Origin: Cytidiella melzeri
Lineage: Eukaryota > Basidiomycota > Agaricomycetes > Polyporales > Irpicaceae
Reading direction: 5' to 3'
Assembly: GCA_022592445.1 (NCBI GenBank)
Contig: JABYQR010000001.1
Span: forward strand, 517,060-581,059
DNA: 64,000 bases
Under the pieces are notes generated by a model. It saw only the letters and a list, made by a program, of their open reading frames with translations. It was not told the DNA's origin and searched no databases. The position numbers were made by a program, and so were the translations under genes. Positions 1 through 12,096 of this stretch are shown here, one piece after another. Positions within the stretch are counted from its first letter, which is position 1. Each line of letters opens with the position of its first letter.

Positions 1-952
1 AATCTGTGACACCTCTGGCCGGAAAAGTGCGAGTTTGAGAAATCTGAGATCGAGTACCTTGGGTTGATCATTTGCGCCGGCGAATTAGCTATGGACCCTG
101 TTAAAGTCCAAGCAGTTTCTACGTGGCGCACACCCAAGAACCTTAAAGAGGTTAGAGGGTTCATAGTGTTTGCTAACTTCTACCGATACTTCATCCAAGA
201 CTTCTCAAAGCACGCACAGCCTCTACACGACCTGACTAAGAAAGACGTACTGTTTGTCTGGGGTCCAGCACAACAGACTGCCTTCACGTTGCTAAAGAAG
301 GCCTTTACCACTAAGCCTATCTTGGCAGTCTGGGACCCTGAACTCCCTACACGTCTAGAAGTCAATGCCTCGGGCTATGCGATTGGTGGAATCATCTCCC
401 AGAAATTGAAGGAAGATGGATTCTACCACCCTATTGCCTACTGGTCCGCATCCATGACTGAAGCAGAGTGTAACTACGAAATCTTTGATTGGAAGATGTT
501 AGCCATCACCAAAGCTCTCAAGATTGGTGCCACTACCTTGAGGGGCTCAAGGAACCGTTTGAGATCTGGACAGATCACGCAAACCTGCAGTATTGGAAAA
601 CTGCGCAACACCTCACTTGATGTCAAGCACATTGGTCATTACTCCTGCTGACTTCAACTTCGTGTTGGTACACAAGCCTGGCAGTACCATGATACACACT
701 GATCTTCTCTCTCGTCTTCACTCCCACGCTGTCACAAATGAGGAAGACAGCACAGATCAGGTGGTACTGAAACCAGAACACTTTCAGATCCTCGCTACTA
801 GCATGCTTGCTACCGCTTCTCTGCTCAAATCAAAGGTCCAAGAATGCACAGAAGAAGAAGCAGAAGTTGCACAAGCTCTAGCTACCCTTCAAAAGAAGGG
901 TCTTCGCATTCTTGTCGGTGGTTTACTCGAATGGGAAGAGAGTGACTGTTAA
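1..952 (+). pseudogene. Chromovirus (Ty3/Gypsy) pol fragment, frameshifted
   Basis: Translation gives the end of a reverse transcriptase (palm/thumb text such as KNLKEVRGF and FANFYR) followed by RNase H (first catalytic Asp changed to Asn in EVNASGYA) and the linker up to a GGLLEWEE motif that normally precedes the integrase zinc finger. The frame changes near 590 and is damaged before 60, so it is a dead fragment. It is clearly the same family as the element at 45609-52330 (roughly 90 percent alike by eye) and keeps the RNase H segment that this other copy has lost. No integrase follows; homology stops near 952 and no LTR is seen. The fragment may continue to the left of the window. Confidence 0.85.
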
Positions 953-1727
953 AACTATATAATATAATGTGTAGTTTCCCATGCCTTATTACAAGGATGC
1001 TTTAAGGTAGTAGAGTTCCCACAGTCTTGATATGGGAATTATGCAGCCGTATATGGAAACTCTAGTAGTAACCATCACATTAGCGAGACGTATAGATATG
1101 GGTTGTGTAGACTAAGTAGTATAGTACTATAGGGATATTGCACATATATGTACGCCTGTGTTCTAGTAGCATAGGAAATGACATGGAAAGCATGTAGTAC
1201 AACTCCAGAGGATGCCTAAAGCATACATCTGAGGACAAGTACTAGCCTGAGTCATTCACTCATTATGTACACCTCTGGTACAAGTGCTGATCCTAGTCAT
1301 ACAATGAGTCATGCATGAGTCATGCACTTAGTAATACAGTAGAATAGCTGAAGTAGACATGTATAGTAGCTGCTTACATAAGTAGATACAGACATGTATA
1401 TCAGCAGAGCTGCTGAAGCAGCAAGAATAATAAGACTCATCTTTGAAGCTTAACAGCTGCTACCCCTCGCCCACATATTCCACTTTGTTATATTGACCTG
1501 TGTCACAGCTTTTACTTCATCCACTACTTTGACTATCATCTCTTCGCCATGGTGAAGGCACGACACCAGTACTGTTTATGAGCGCTGCACTGCAAATTTA
1601 GAACAATTATCACTTTGATGAGTTTTTCCTGTACGCACTTTTTATGTTGTGGTTATATTACTCTGATAGTCAGTGATTATGAGGAAATATATGTTTGCAT
1701 GTACATGAGTGTAACATATTGTAATAG
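953..1727. other. AT-rich spacer, no gene recognised
   Basis: No ORF with recognisable content. Several TGAGTCA-like words cluster around 1250-1330 and short ACATGTATA words recur near 1355-1400. It may be decayed transposon DNA, but no ends or duplications could be assigned. Confidence 0.5.
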
Positions 1728-1741
1728 CGCACCACTAGTGT

Positions 1742-1895
1742 TGCCGAAGTCCGGTTCAGTCCGGTTCTTTAACACTTCCTAAAGAACCTGAACCTGAACC
1801 AACAGAGGCTGCGCTGAACTGAACCAGAACTAGTTCTTCGCGGTTCGGTCTGAGTTCGAACTAGTCCGAACTAGTTCGGACAGCAAGTTTTTTTT
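1742..1895. repeat. hAT left subterminal GGTTC/GAACC repeat zone
   Basis: Dense direct and inverted copies of GGTTC, GAACC and GAACTAG-like words just inside the left TIR. Subterminal motif arrays of this kind are usual binding sites for hAT transposases; that role is inferred here. Confidence 0.6.
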
Positions 1896-2343
1896 TTCAG
1901 TGTTGTTTTCGAGCTACTCAGTAGAAGATTGTATTACACTGGACAAACTGATCAGAAACATGAGTACATGTATGATATACTAGTAGGAAATCTCTCTAGT
2001 CACGGTTCATCTCAAATAGGCAAGTCACGGTATTGTGGCACTGAAGTCACACAAGTAACAGAGTGTGTGACTCTGTGTTCTGTCCGGTGGGTGGGGCTTT
2101 TTCTGGGCTTCGACTTTGTAATAAAATGTTTTCTGAGGTGTATCTAGTCTCTAAAAGGTGATATAAGTCAGTTTCAAGTAGGATCAAAAGGAAGAGTTGA
2201 TGTTTTGAAACTCAATCTATGTCTGGGTGCTTAGAAGAGCGTGACACTGCAAGGGGCCGAACCAAATCTATCGACTCACTGGCGAGTAAAGACAGATACA
2301 AGTATTATACGAGAGAAAGTGCTACTGTGAGCCGAAGAGATTG

Positions 2344-5300
2344 CTAATCAAGCTCATCAGAATCTGAGCCTTGAAGCTCTACATACAATGAAGCCTGCTC
2401 TATCGCGCTAATGACTCCTGTGCGATATCCGTCCTTCAACAGCTGGACAGCCTCAAAGGTACTAGGCTTGAGCTTGTTCCGCAGCTTTGTTCCCGTACGG
2501 CCTCCACTTGAAAAAGCACGCTCTGATGCAACTGCAGAGCCTTGAATGGCCAGGTAGTCGAGAGCAATCTGTGAGAGTATAGGATAATCTCCGACATGTT
2601 GCTATTGTTGCTCGAATGAGTACCCATTTGTGTATCAATATTTGAAATAGACTTACACCCCACCACTTGACAACATCAACAGCCTTCGCTTCGCGCGGGG
2701 CCTCCAGGTATCGGCGAAGCTCTTGCAGTGGATCTTGCTTTTGAATCTTCTCCGGCTCTCCTGCCATTGCTGCTTGCATCCAAGCAGTGCCATAATCAGT
2801 GTCTGCAACAGTCTCTACTATACCTAGAGACGTCAGTAGCAAAACAATGAAAAGCTAGTGCTTGAGCTTACTGTCGTTGTCACCCGGTTCGGTAATTTGG
2901 ACGGATACAGGCAGACATCCATCTAGAGCTTTAGAGCGCTCAGAATATTCCTGAAACTACGATGAGGTACATAGGTTAGCAAGCAAACGATTGAGATTAT
3001 CTCAACCTACTGTATTCTCAAGATCTATCATTCCCTTTGCGTGCTGGTCAGGATCCCACTTGTTAGACGTATACGCAGTCTTGATTTTGGGATCAAGAAC
3101 TACAGGGCAACGGCTCAAATGAGTAGCAAACTCCAACTTCAAATGTGAGATACGACGTACCAAGACAGATAAAGTATATGTTAGAGCACCCCATGGCACA
3201 ATGCCACTTCTGTAGCTTTGCAAGACCAGCTTCAAGAGCGTCTTTGACCGGTGCAAATTTTGCGCTGTTAGCCATTGTCTGCCAGCGATCTAGCATACAT
3301 TCTAGCGTAGGCAACGTCTTCCAGACAGTCGGTGTCTTCTCTGCAGAAAATGATGCTTGTGCTTTCCGAGGTTGCTATTGTGATGTGAATTGCGCATGAG
3401 TGAAACGGCCATGACAACAGGAAGGATATCAAGAACCTGGAGAACTTCCCACATGAGATCAATGAGCTCCCACTCCTGCCGCGTGAGCAAGTAATCTCTG
3501 TACTCCTTCTTCTGCAGCTTAGGTACGCTGGAACTATCATCAGCATTACGACAGAACTTATTCAAACCCTATCAAAGTGTATCAGATTTGCGAATCAGGG
3601 CAGTGAGATTGAAGAACATGTACCTTCTTCAATGTGCGAGCACGATCAAGAAGATCATACATTGATCCCCAACGAGTGCAAACCCACTTCAGCAACTGAA
3701 GCGGCACTATTCCCTCCTCTTTGCATACCGTTGTGAGGTACGCTTGTGCCTGCGGGGAAGCACGGACCTAGACCTCAAAGATTAGCAAGGTTTTACTCAG
3801 GCTGATGTGCAACACCATAACGTACCTGATTGATCAGCGCAAGGAGCTTGCTCAAGACATCCCCAGCATTAAATTCAATTCCATCGTCATCTTCAGCACC
3901 TGACTCCAACCCGTCTTCGTCGTCTTCGTTGTGGTCGTCGTCTGAGTCCTCCTCTGCATTGGTAGTAGAGCCTGCGTTGCGGGATGTTCTGAATGTTGAT
4001 GGATTTGGACAAGCAGCCTCAATGAATGCCTTCGCACCGAGGTGGGAAATATGCTCGAGACACCTCGCGCGACGTTGAGTAGCCTTCCAATGAGGATTCT
4101 TGAGACAGCGCTCTATGACTCGTGTGCACTTGTCGTTATTGGTAGCGTTATCCGAAGTTGCCCAGCCAAGCTACAAGAGAGATCAGCGTTTGAGACAGTT
4201 GGAATTACTAAAATGATGAGTGTACCTTCTCGCGAATATTATAACGATCAACTACACGCAAAATCACCGAGGCAGTGTTTGCGCCACTGTGATTTCCCTC
4301 AATAGGGGCAAATCCTAGACTGCGCGCCTTCAGCTCCCAACCAGAAGGTAAGTTGTCGATGTAGTGGGCCGTGACCGACAGATACGGGTCCATGGAGCCG
4401 GATGTCCAGGCGTCGAAAGTGATTGATATCTGCCCAGGCAGATTCTGTAACAAGTCAATGTCATTATGAAACTCTTAAAGAAAGCTATCTACGTACCTTG
4501 AGTTCCTCACGAAGGCGCTCTTGAACTACAAGTGCTCGCTCCTGCACTGCTTGCGTAAGTTTGGTTCGACTTGGGATATCAGAGTCCTTGATACCAGGTT
4601 GCTGAAACTTTAACACCCGACGGAAGGAGGGTGTGTCAATTAAACGGAATGACTGAAAGAATATTAGGAAAGCATGGATAAGAAGGTAAGTGCAGAGAAC
4701 ATACCAAATCGTTCGAAATGAACAACTCGACTATATGATCAAGAAGGCCTTCTTTGGTCCACTTCGGTGAAACTTGCACAAAGCCTGCAAGCGTCGACTC
4801 GCCATTCGAGGTACAGATATTGTTGCCCTGCATCTTCAGAGGCATGGCGCGCTTGTGTGGCTCTACTCCAGCTTTCTTGCATCCATCTTCGTATATTGCT
4901 CCGTGGGTCTTCCAGTGTCTGATACACGGGTAAATTGTGAGTCATCTTAGCTAGTATTTCTCGGACCAATGCAGGCCGTACCTGCTAATGTGCGCCCGAA
5001 GCGTTGAGCCACTTCCAGTAAAGAAGCTATGGTCGGATTTGACATTGAGTGAGCTAAGCAAAAATGCGTCAGCATGCCCAGTCTGCAATTGTCATAACTT
5101 GAAGACGAAACCTCACCGACAGACTTTACACCAATGTCCTGGCACAGAGACACCATCGCGCGACTCTCGATGGCCTGGCTTGAAGATAGCACGAATATCT
5201 TCGGTGCGTTCATCTTTTGTACGTGACGAGTGCTTGGGTTTGACCTGATGGTCAGCATTGGTACAATCAGCATGAGTCGACTTTAACAAAAGGATAACCA

Positions 5301-6049
5301 TGCTTACCTCCTTGGCTATCTGAGCCCTCATCTTCTCGTACTCTGCAGCTTCATCGTCTTCTTCTCCCCGCTTCTTGGTGGACCTCTGAACCTTTCGCTT
5401 CTTGAAGGGCTGGTGCGTCATTATGAAACTGAATGAGTTGCTTGGTATGAATTTCAAGAGCTCACACGTTGTAATTCACTGTCGGATTCCTCTGACTCTG
5501 CTCCCTCACTCGACTCAAGGTCTTCTTCGTCTCCATCCTCGACAAAATTATTGTCTTGTGCGTCTTGACTCTTGCCAATGAAGCTCTCGCCGTCGCCATC
5601 TGAACCTATGTCAACAGGTTCAGTGAAACCGTCTACATCTACTCCTGACCCTTGATTGTCTGGCGCTGTGGGCCTTGTATGCTTCTGGGAGCCAGAGGGC
5701 TTGGGCCGAGGAGGGAAGAACGACTTGATTGGCTGGGAGTTGACTGGTTTTAATGGGTCCTTGCCAGCCGCCTTCCATGTAAGCTTGCGAGAACGACCGC
5801 CGCCATCACGGGTTGTGCCAACAGCAGTTGCGGGTGCCTTCCCTTTGAACAATGCCAGTGTAAGCACTAGTACATGCATGAATTTAGGCTGGTAGTGTTA
5901 TACGTACCTCGCTTCGGCTGCGTGCTGGTGTTGTCGATTGGCTGAGTGTCAGTGTCGGACTGGTACCACAAAATGTCCTTAGCATCTTTGAGTGCTCCAT
6001 CGGAGCCCAGCGCGCAGCCCAGCTGTAAGTCCTCTGGTGCTGCAGGCAT
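2344..6049 (-). CDS. hAT transposase with BED zinc finger and C-terminal dimerisation domain
   Basis: DNA transposase acting in the nucleus on its own TIRs. Reading the minus strand, the first ATG at 6049 (MPAAPEDLQ) opens a low-complexity acidic N-terminus. A BED-type finger follows (WCKVC near 5115, HIS/RH after the next intron). The catalytic region includes FDAWTSGSMDPYLSVTAHYI (about 4360-4420) and NHSGANTAS (about 4280), then CTRWGSMYD (about 3670). The C-terminal hAT dimerisation domain reads DYLAIQGSAVASERAFSS near 2500-2560, and the stop TAG is at 2344-2346. About ten short introns are needed; clear ones include 2602-2656 (GTAAGT to AATAG). No stop was noticed in the pieces that could be joined, so it may be intact, but every junction was not verified. 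Confidence 0.85.
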
Positions 6050-6269
6050 GGTTCGAAGGATAGTTCCGGGGGTAGAAATTTGCTGAAGTCAGATGTACAG
6101 AGGTGTCCCAATTTATAGCTAGAAGACTTACCACAATAACGGTCATAGAGAACGATAGGCTATTAAACCAAGTAGCCGTGGCCATGACCAAACATTTTGA
6201 CTCGAAGCTGTATCGCCTACCTGCGGGCCAAGCATTTTTGTGAGCTCAAATGCTGTTGGCCATAGCGTT

Positions 6270-6445
6270 GGCCACCTACCTTTGGTTCTTGGTTCGAACT
6301 GGTTCGAACTGAGTTCAGGACAATGGACATTGCTATGAACCCTGAACCGAACTTGAATACCGTGGCCACAAACCGAGTTGAACCGAACCAGAACCCGGAG
6401 TTCAGTTCAATGGTTCAGAGTTCGAACCTTGGTTCAGAACTGGAC
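6270..6445. repeat. hAT right subterminal GGTTC/GAACC repeat zone
   Basis: Mirror of the left subterminal zone: many TGGTTC, GAACC and GTTCGAAC words just inside the right TIR. A short ORF here is only low-complexity translation of the repeats. Confidence 0.6.
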
Positions 6446-6484
6446 TTCGGCAACACTACGCACCACAGTGTCCGTAGCTGTACC

Positions 6485-7164
6485 TGTCACAGATTTTCAA
6501 TGTTTCTACAAGACTTGCCTTACCAGGCAACGGTATTATTGGGAATATTTAAGCGCTTGTCAAGCGCTTATCCAGCGCTTATCCGGCGTCTATTTAGGCG
6601 CTTATTCTCAGTGCCTATCAATTGATGCGCTGATGCACCCTCTGTCTCTGATGCGCTGATGCGCTCCTTTCCTTATCTGTGTATCACATGATAGAACTCT
6701 CTGGAACATTGTGGAACATGCTGGAACTATGATGTCATAGTATAGAACATTCCATTAGATGATGTCATAGTTCTTAGAACCTTCTGGAAAAGTCTAGCCT
6801 TGTCTTAGAACAAGCTAGAACAAGTCTAGCCTTGGAGCTGGGTCATGGGGTCAGGTCATGGGGACAATTGCTATTGGTTGATTATTGAAGTGGCACCACT
6901 AGGGCATAGGGCATGCTTAGTAAGGTAGATTACTTCGCTTACTCATGTAGGTATTAGGGGTCTTAGGGTAGTACCTGGGGTCCTCCCCTTCATGTATATA
7001 TAGAGGCACTCCTGAGGGCATATCCCCTCAGTCTTATCCACTCTGTTGATAAAGGACTACCTTGTACTCTCCAGTACTTCGCTCACCACATCTCTTACTC
7101 TCTATATTTCTATCTCCCCTTCAAGTTAACCACTTATCTGGTGAGTGTAACCTTAACTGTTACA
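6485..7164 (+). repeat. Solo LTR, family C, with 5-bp TSD
   Basis: Starts TGTCACAGATTTTC and ends CTGTTACA (TG...CA ends), flanked by perfect 5-bp duplications GTACC at 6480-6484 and 7165-7169. There is a TATATATAG box near 6996 in the plus orientation. The first 180 bp contain repeated GCGCTTATC words. The same left end recurs at 61257-61432. No internal coding region is attached, so it is a solo LTR left by LTR-LTR recombination. The parent element type is unknown. Confidence 0.9.
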
Positions 7165-7169
7165 GTACC

Positions 7170-7868
7170 ATGGGAGAATCAATTGTACATAGATGACAAG
7201 CTCTTTGTTGGCTACAATAAACAGCAGAGAAATAGCCGACTACATAACTCTACAAAAATGCACATAGCAAGCATAGAACAGCCAGTGCTATATCGCACCA
7301 AGCACCTTCCTGATGATGTATAACATTCAAATCACATTTTGGACTTCAGGAATTGTATCTTGCCACTTGCTGGCCCTACTCCCGCAAGTAAATTGGGGAG
7401 GGATGTCCAGCTACAACTGGGGCTGATGAATGCTGGTCCCGACAGGCATCCCAAAGGCGGAATAACCAGCGGACTCCCGCCAACAGGGCGGGCGTGCGAG
7501 ATCTGCGAGATCTGACTCAGATCACGGCAAGCCGGCATGCTCTCGGGAAAAGAGTTCATCATCGCGACGAACACGACGAACAGCTTAGAATTGACCGCGA
7601 CTAACGAGTGCAATTATTCGAGCAGTTTGAATCATTATGTGCGTGATGCACTTCGTCGATTTCCAGCGATTTGTGAGGCTGATGGTCCAGTGTCAAGGAT
7701 TCGTAGCTGAACCTAGTGCCGTCACAGTTACCCTCCATGCTATATATTTGCAGCTGTGCGAAAGCGTGAGCCTGAGTAGGTGTGGCTCGGAGAAGACTTG
7801 TTCCCTAGGGAGAAATCTGAATCTCACGGCGACTTTGTTCAATTACTACTACTTACACTTCCACTAGG
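7170..7868. other. Intergenic region upstream of the FAD oxidoreductase
   Basis: No recognisable gene. ORFs here lack domain content and splice structure. It presumably includes the promoter and 5' UTR of the gene starting at 7869, but no clear TATA element was identified. Confidence 0.4.
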
Positions 7869-9638
7869 ATGGGCTCCGTACTCTCGAGAGCCAAGTTGAT
7901 TCTCGGCGCCGTCTTGCTCATAAACAAGACCTTGGACACGCTCTCCAAGCGGCTCAAGACATCACCAGGCATCCCTGTCCCAAACCCTACTCTGCCGTTC
8001 TGGACTGTCCCAAAGTCGACTGTCTCTTCGGAAAGCAAGGCATTTCCTAAGCAGGCAGACATCGTGATCATTGGGTCTGGTATCACTGGAGCCTCGGTTG
8101 CTTATTACCTGCTTTCACGGGATAGTGCGCTAAAGGTGATTGTTTTGGAGGCAAGAGAGGTATGTTCAGGGGCAACAGGGAGGTACGTGACGGACGTTTT
8201 GTCGTGTGGCTATGGTTGTGCTAACCGTGGACTCCAGGAATGGTGGTCACATCAACCCGCCGTTGTTTCAAGACTGGGCCCAGTCAAAGAAGAAATATGG
8301 CGCGGAAGAGGCCAAGGCCCTCGTGCGTTTCCGTCTCAGTCATGTGCACGAGCTACAATCTGTTGCGTCGGTAGAGGGCATGTTGAAGGAGTCGCAAGTT
8401 CGACCTACGGAACATCTCGAGGTGTACTACACCGAAGATTCATTCAAAACAGCACGAAAAGAGTTGAGTGAGTGGCGGGCAGACATGTCTAGAGAGGCGC
8501 AAGATTTTGTTGTGTACGAAGGCGAAGAAGCTGCGAAGGTAAGACCAAGCTTTCGCTGAATATACTTTACAGGCCCGGGGAGGCTGATAGTGCATCAGAA
8601 ATTCCAATTGTCATCGGATACTTTGGGATGTATATGGGGTCCAGGAGGAGCGATACATCCATATCGCTTTGTTACAAACTTGTTTGCGAAGCTGCTGCAG
8701 CGTCACACCGACAAGTTAGACTTATTTCCTTCTTGCAGTTCTATTGATACTCACAATACACCCGGCGAGTTAGCTTTTTCATCGCGGAAAACACCCCTTG
8801 CACCGCGATCACAGGTCCCACATCCTCATCTCTGCACTACACGATCATCACACCCGAAGGAACTATCACCGCCCCTCACATAGTCCACGCCACCAACGGC
8901 TGGGTCTCCCACCTCCTCGAACCAATGCGGGAGAAAGTCATTCCCGCCAGAGGCACAATGTCCGCCCAACGGCCTGGCACGTCTCTCAGCCCCGCCACAC
9001 TCGACGGCATGCGCTCCTACGTTTTCTACCCCGGCGGCCTCGGCTACGACTACCTCACGCAACTGCCCACCGGCGAGCACGAGCTGATGTTCGGTGGGGG
9101 CTGGGCCTCCTCGTTTGACTCTGCCCTGACAGACATCGGGTCCTCAGACGATTCGGGGCTGAGCACTGCGGTGGCGAGCCACCTCGCGGGTGCGCTTCCT
9201 CTGTTTTTTGGAAGTCAGACGTGGGGGAAGGAGAAGGAGCCGGTGGAGGACTCGAGTGAGGGTGTTGAATGGGCCCAGGGGAGAACGAAGGCGCAGTGGA
9301 GTGGTATCTTGGGTATCTCAGCTGACGGTTTGCCATGGGTTGGCAGACTGCCGAGGAAGATCTCAGGTAGGAAAGCGCCGAGTTGTATCAAAGAGGAAAA
9401 TGTGCGTGGCGCTAGTCCGTCCACGGCGAGTCCTGGCGAGTGGGTTTCAGCTGGGTATACAGGGGAAGGTATGGTACACGCGTGGATGAGCGGGAAAGCT
9501 CTGGCGCATATGATCTTGGGAGCTGACGATGAGATCAAGTCGTGGTTCCCTGAGGTACTGCGAATCACTGAAGAACGGTGGAAGAAGGCGAATCTCGAAG
9601 ACTTCCTCTCCAGACGTATATCAAGCGCGACTGCATGA
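7869..9638 (+). CDS. FAD-dependent oxidoreductase, DAO (D-amino-acid oxidase-like) family
   Basis: Predicted flavoenzyme oxidising an amine or amino-acid-like substrate; the substrate cannot be read from sequence. After a hydrophobic N-terminus comes the FAD-binding Rossmann motif (IVIIGSGITGASVAYYLL, about 8061-8114), then SGATGR-NGGH across intron 1, GGAIHPYRFV in the middle, HATNGW near 8890, and the C-terminal flavin-contact region SAGYTGEGMVHAWMSGKALA. Intron 1 is 8183-8237 (GTACGT to CCAG). Intron 2 is best read as 8539-8598 (GTAAGA to TCAG), which keeps the frame. Between about 8700 and 8781 the frame must change by one without an obvious intron, so an unusual splice, a sequence error or a frameshift is possible. 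The gene ends 123 bp from the convergent amidase. Confidence 0.85.
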
Positions 9639-9760
9639 TGATTCATTGGATGTGTCAGTGTGTTGTAAGTAGCAGAGTATTTATTCTGCATACACTCGTC
9701 ACCATTGGTTTTGTGGCGCCAGCCTTATGCTACACGATACATACCACTATTTATGTCTGT

Positions 9761-12096
9761 TCAAGCACGTCTGTACGCTTTCAGGGCCTTGTCCACAACT
9801 TCGGTCATCGCAATAACCGCTTCTTCTTCTTGCGTCCTTCCGATTAGCTGCAACCCAACGGGGAGGTTGTGAAACAGTTCCGCGTCATCTTCGCGTAAAG
9901 GTGTAAGCAAAATAAAATCTCGCTGTACGGGCACCACCATCTTTGCACGTACAAAGGTTATAAATCGCCTCGTCTTCGTGATTTCTGAAGTTGTGAGGCG
10001 GAAGTCTCTTGTCCAGCTCTTTATCAGAGAACATCACAGGAAACCCAGTGCAAGCCAAATCCAAGGCGTTGCATAAAGTCGTGTAGAACGCGTCGCTATT
10101 TGCGTTGATGATAAAGGCAAGCGTTAGAACGACGAGTGACGGATGCACAGACGGAGAATGTCTTCTCGAATGTGAAGACATGACGGGAATGAGCGGGTGA
10201 TACGAATAAACGTACGAATTGGTGCCGTGTGGACATGCTACGCTGCCCACAACTGGGCTAATTATAGCATCCACAGCGCGGCCAGTGCCTGTCCTAGATG
10301 CAGTCGCTTCCCAGTAATCCAAATGCGACTTCCGCAGATTGCGCTTCTCCTTGTGTAGCTGCCACAGCTAGTACAATACACACGGCTGTTTAATTACGTT
10401 TGAACGCGGCGATATGAAGACTGAAGCTTACTTCGTACGAGGAAATATGAGTGGGTTCGCCCACGAGGACCTTGGCGAGCGGCTGTTCGAGCGGATAATG
10501 ATGTGCCTGTTCGTCGGTAGGGCTCATGCTGTGCATGAGCGGCTCGCCAGATTTTTCACATTCGGTGCGATAGTCGAGACCTCCGTCAGATGCAAATATA
10601 TGTTCCTGTCCATCGAGTTGCAAGCGGTCAGTATTTGGCAATTTGACGACGTCAGCCAAGAGACATACGACGTTGTTATAAATCTCCATATGTCGATGTG
10701 GTATCCAGTCAATGACTGTGGTAGATCAACTCAGGCCCTTGTATTTGTCTAGCGTACTCACCCCTATGTCCTAGATCCTCTAGAGCCTTTTTAGTGATCT
10801 CCATCGCTCGGACAATTGGAGGATGAGGTTTTACGACGTCGTTGTCCCACATAATTGCGAAACACATCCCGACGCCGTGCCCATGGTCCACAAGCGCATA
10901 TTCTTCATGGTTCCAAGGCTTCCTGACCACTACCGGATCGAGCCTCCACGGCTTCCCGTCAATGATGGCCTTTGTAAACCGTTTGACAGCGCCCAAAGAA
11001 TTAGCCATCGGACCGAGCACGGATGAAATGGATTCCTGGCCTTCCTGAGCGTTGGCTGCGTTCGCATAAGGGAGACGCTCGTAACTCGGGCGGAGTGTGT
11101 ATAACCCGCAGAATGCACTGGGGATACGGACCGATCTGTCAAAAGGGTGCAGTAAGAAACTGACAATCAGCTGATTATTCCACTCCACAGCTGCTCTATG
11201 GCCGCTCTGTGAGTCAACACGCACCCGCCAATATCCGTGCCGACGCCTATGGGGCTCCCACGCATGGCCACCAGCGCACCTTCTCCGCCGCTCGAGCCGC
11301 CAGGGGTCATGCACCGATTCCAAGGATTTGTTGTACGCCCGAAGACGTGGTTGTGCGTTTCTCCCCACTGCCCAGCCTTGTCTAAACCAATGACAGGTAC
11401 GAATGTGCATGTTTGTTGTGCTTACGATCAGTGTCTGGGGAACATTCGTCCGTACGAACGGGACAGCTCCTAGCTCGTAAAGCATTTCGACCAAGACGCA
11501 GTCAATGTCTGACGGGTCTCCGATCCATGCGGCGTATCCTGGCCGCATAGAAGAGCATATTGTGATTATCCATCCCTGTAAGGGCAAGATCTTTGCTTAC
11601 CCATTATTGTTTCCAACCCTTTAATTCGAAATTGGTCTTTAAGGGAAATCGGAAGGCCGTGTAACGGGCCCATAACTTTGCCGTTGGTTTGGAGGTATTC
11701 ATCGACCTCTTTGGCACGGGCGAGAGCGCGCTCGACAAAGATCTCAGTGAGGCAGTTGGTCTGGCGTGGCACGGATGTAGGTCGGTGAGCATGTACGAAA
11801 GAAGCAAGTGGCAGTTGACGTACTAGTTGATGGGCGATGATAGCGCGTTTGTAGAAGGAAGTGGTTACTTGCACAGAGGACCAAATGCCTGCTGCGAGTT
11901 TGCTTAGGAGTATATCAATATCTGTTGTGTCCGTTATCTCTAGTTCGAGAGCGGTGAGGAGGCCGCAGTCTTCAGGTACATATTGCACGCTGCCGTACGA
12001 CTCTTTCGGCACGCTGATTATCCACTCAGGCGGTATAGAATTGGCTTGCTTTTCCTTTCGTTCTGCGCATAACGTTTGCCAGTCTTTGGAGGACAT
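9761..12096 (-). CDS. Amidase-signature hydrolase (acetamidase/FAAH-like)
   Basis: Hydrolyses a carboxamide to acid and ammonia; the natural substrate is unknown. ATG at 12096 (MSSKDWQTL). The amidase-signature Lys is in GLPISLKDQF near 11635, and the Ser-rich core GGSSGGEGALVAMRGSP with VGTDIGGSVR lies around 11210-11310, giving the Ser-cisSer-Lys triad. The C-terminus NLPVGLQLIGRTQEEEAVIA is typical of fungal acetamidases, and the stop TGA is at 9761-9763. At least seven short introns are needed, as shown by frame changes at conserved blocks. Junctions were not all fixed. Convergent with the oxidoreductase; a shared nitrogen-catabolic role is possible but unproven. Confidence 0.88.

Larger units (their letters stand above)
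1736..6458 (-). mobile_element. hAT-superfamily DNA transposon, complete with TIRs and 8-bp TSD
   Basis: The ends are inverted repeats: TAGTGTTGCCGAAGTCC at 1736 and its complement ending at 6458, with one mismatch near the inner edge. The element is flanked by a perfect 8-bp duplication, CGCACCAC, at 1728-1735 and 6459-6466. TIR sequence and 8-bp duplication length are both diagnostic for hAT. The interior holds one spliced transposase gene on the minus strand (2344-6049) and GGTTC/GAACC-rich subterminal zones. Length is 4723 bp. The perfect duplication suggests a fairly recent insertion. Confidence 0.93.

Noticed and set aside
7332..7613. Minus-strand 93-codon ORF before the FAD oxidoreductase
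   Set aside because: No domain, no splice or promoter context; composition looks like random intergenic translation.
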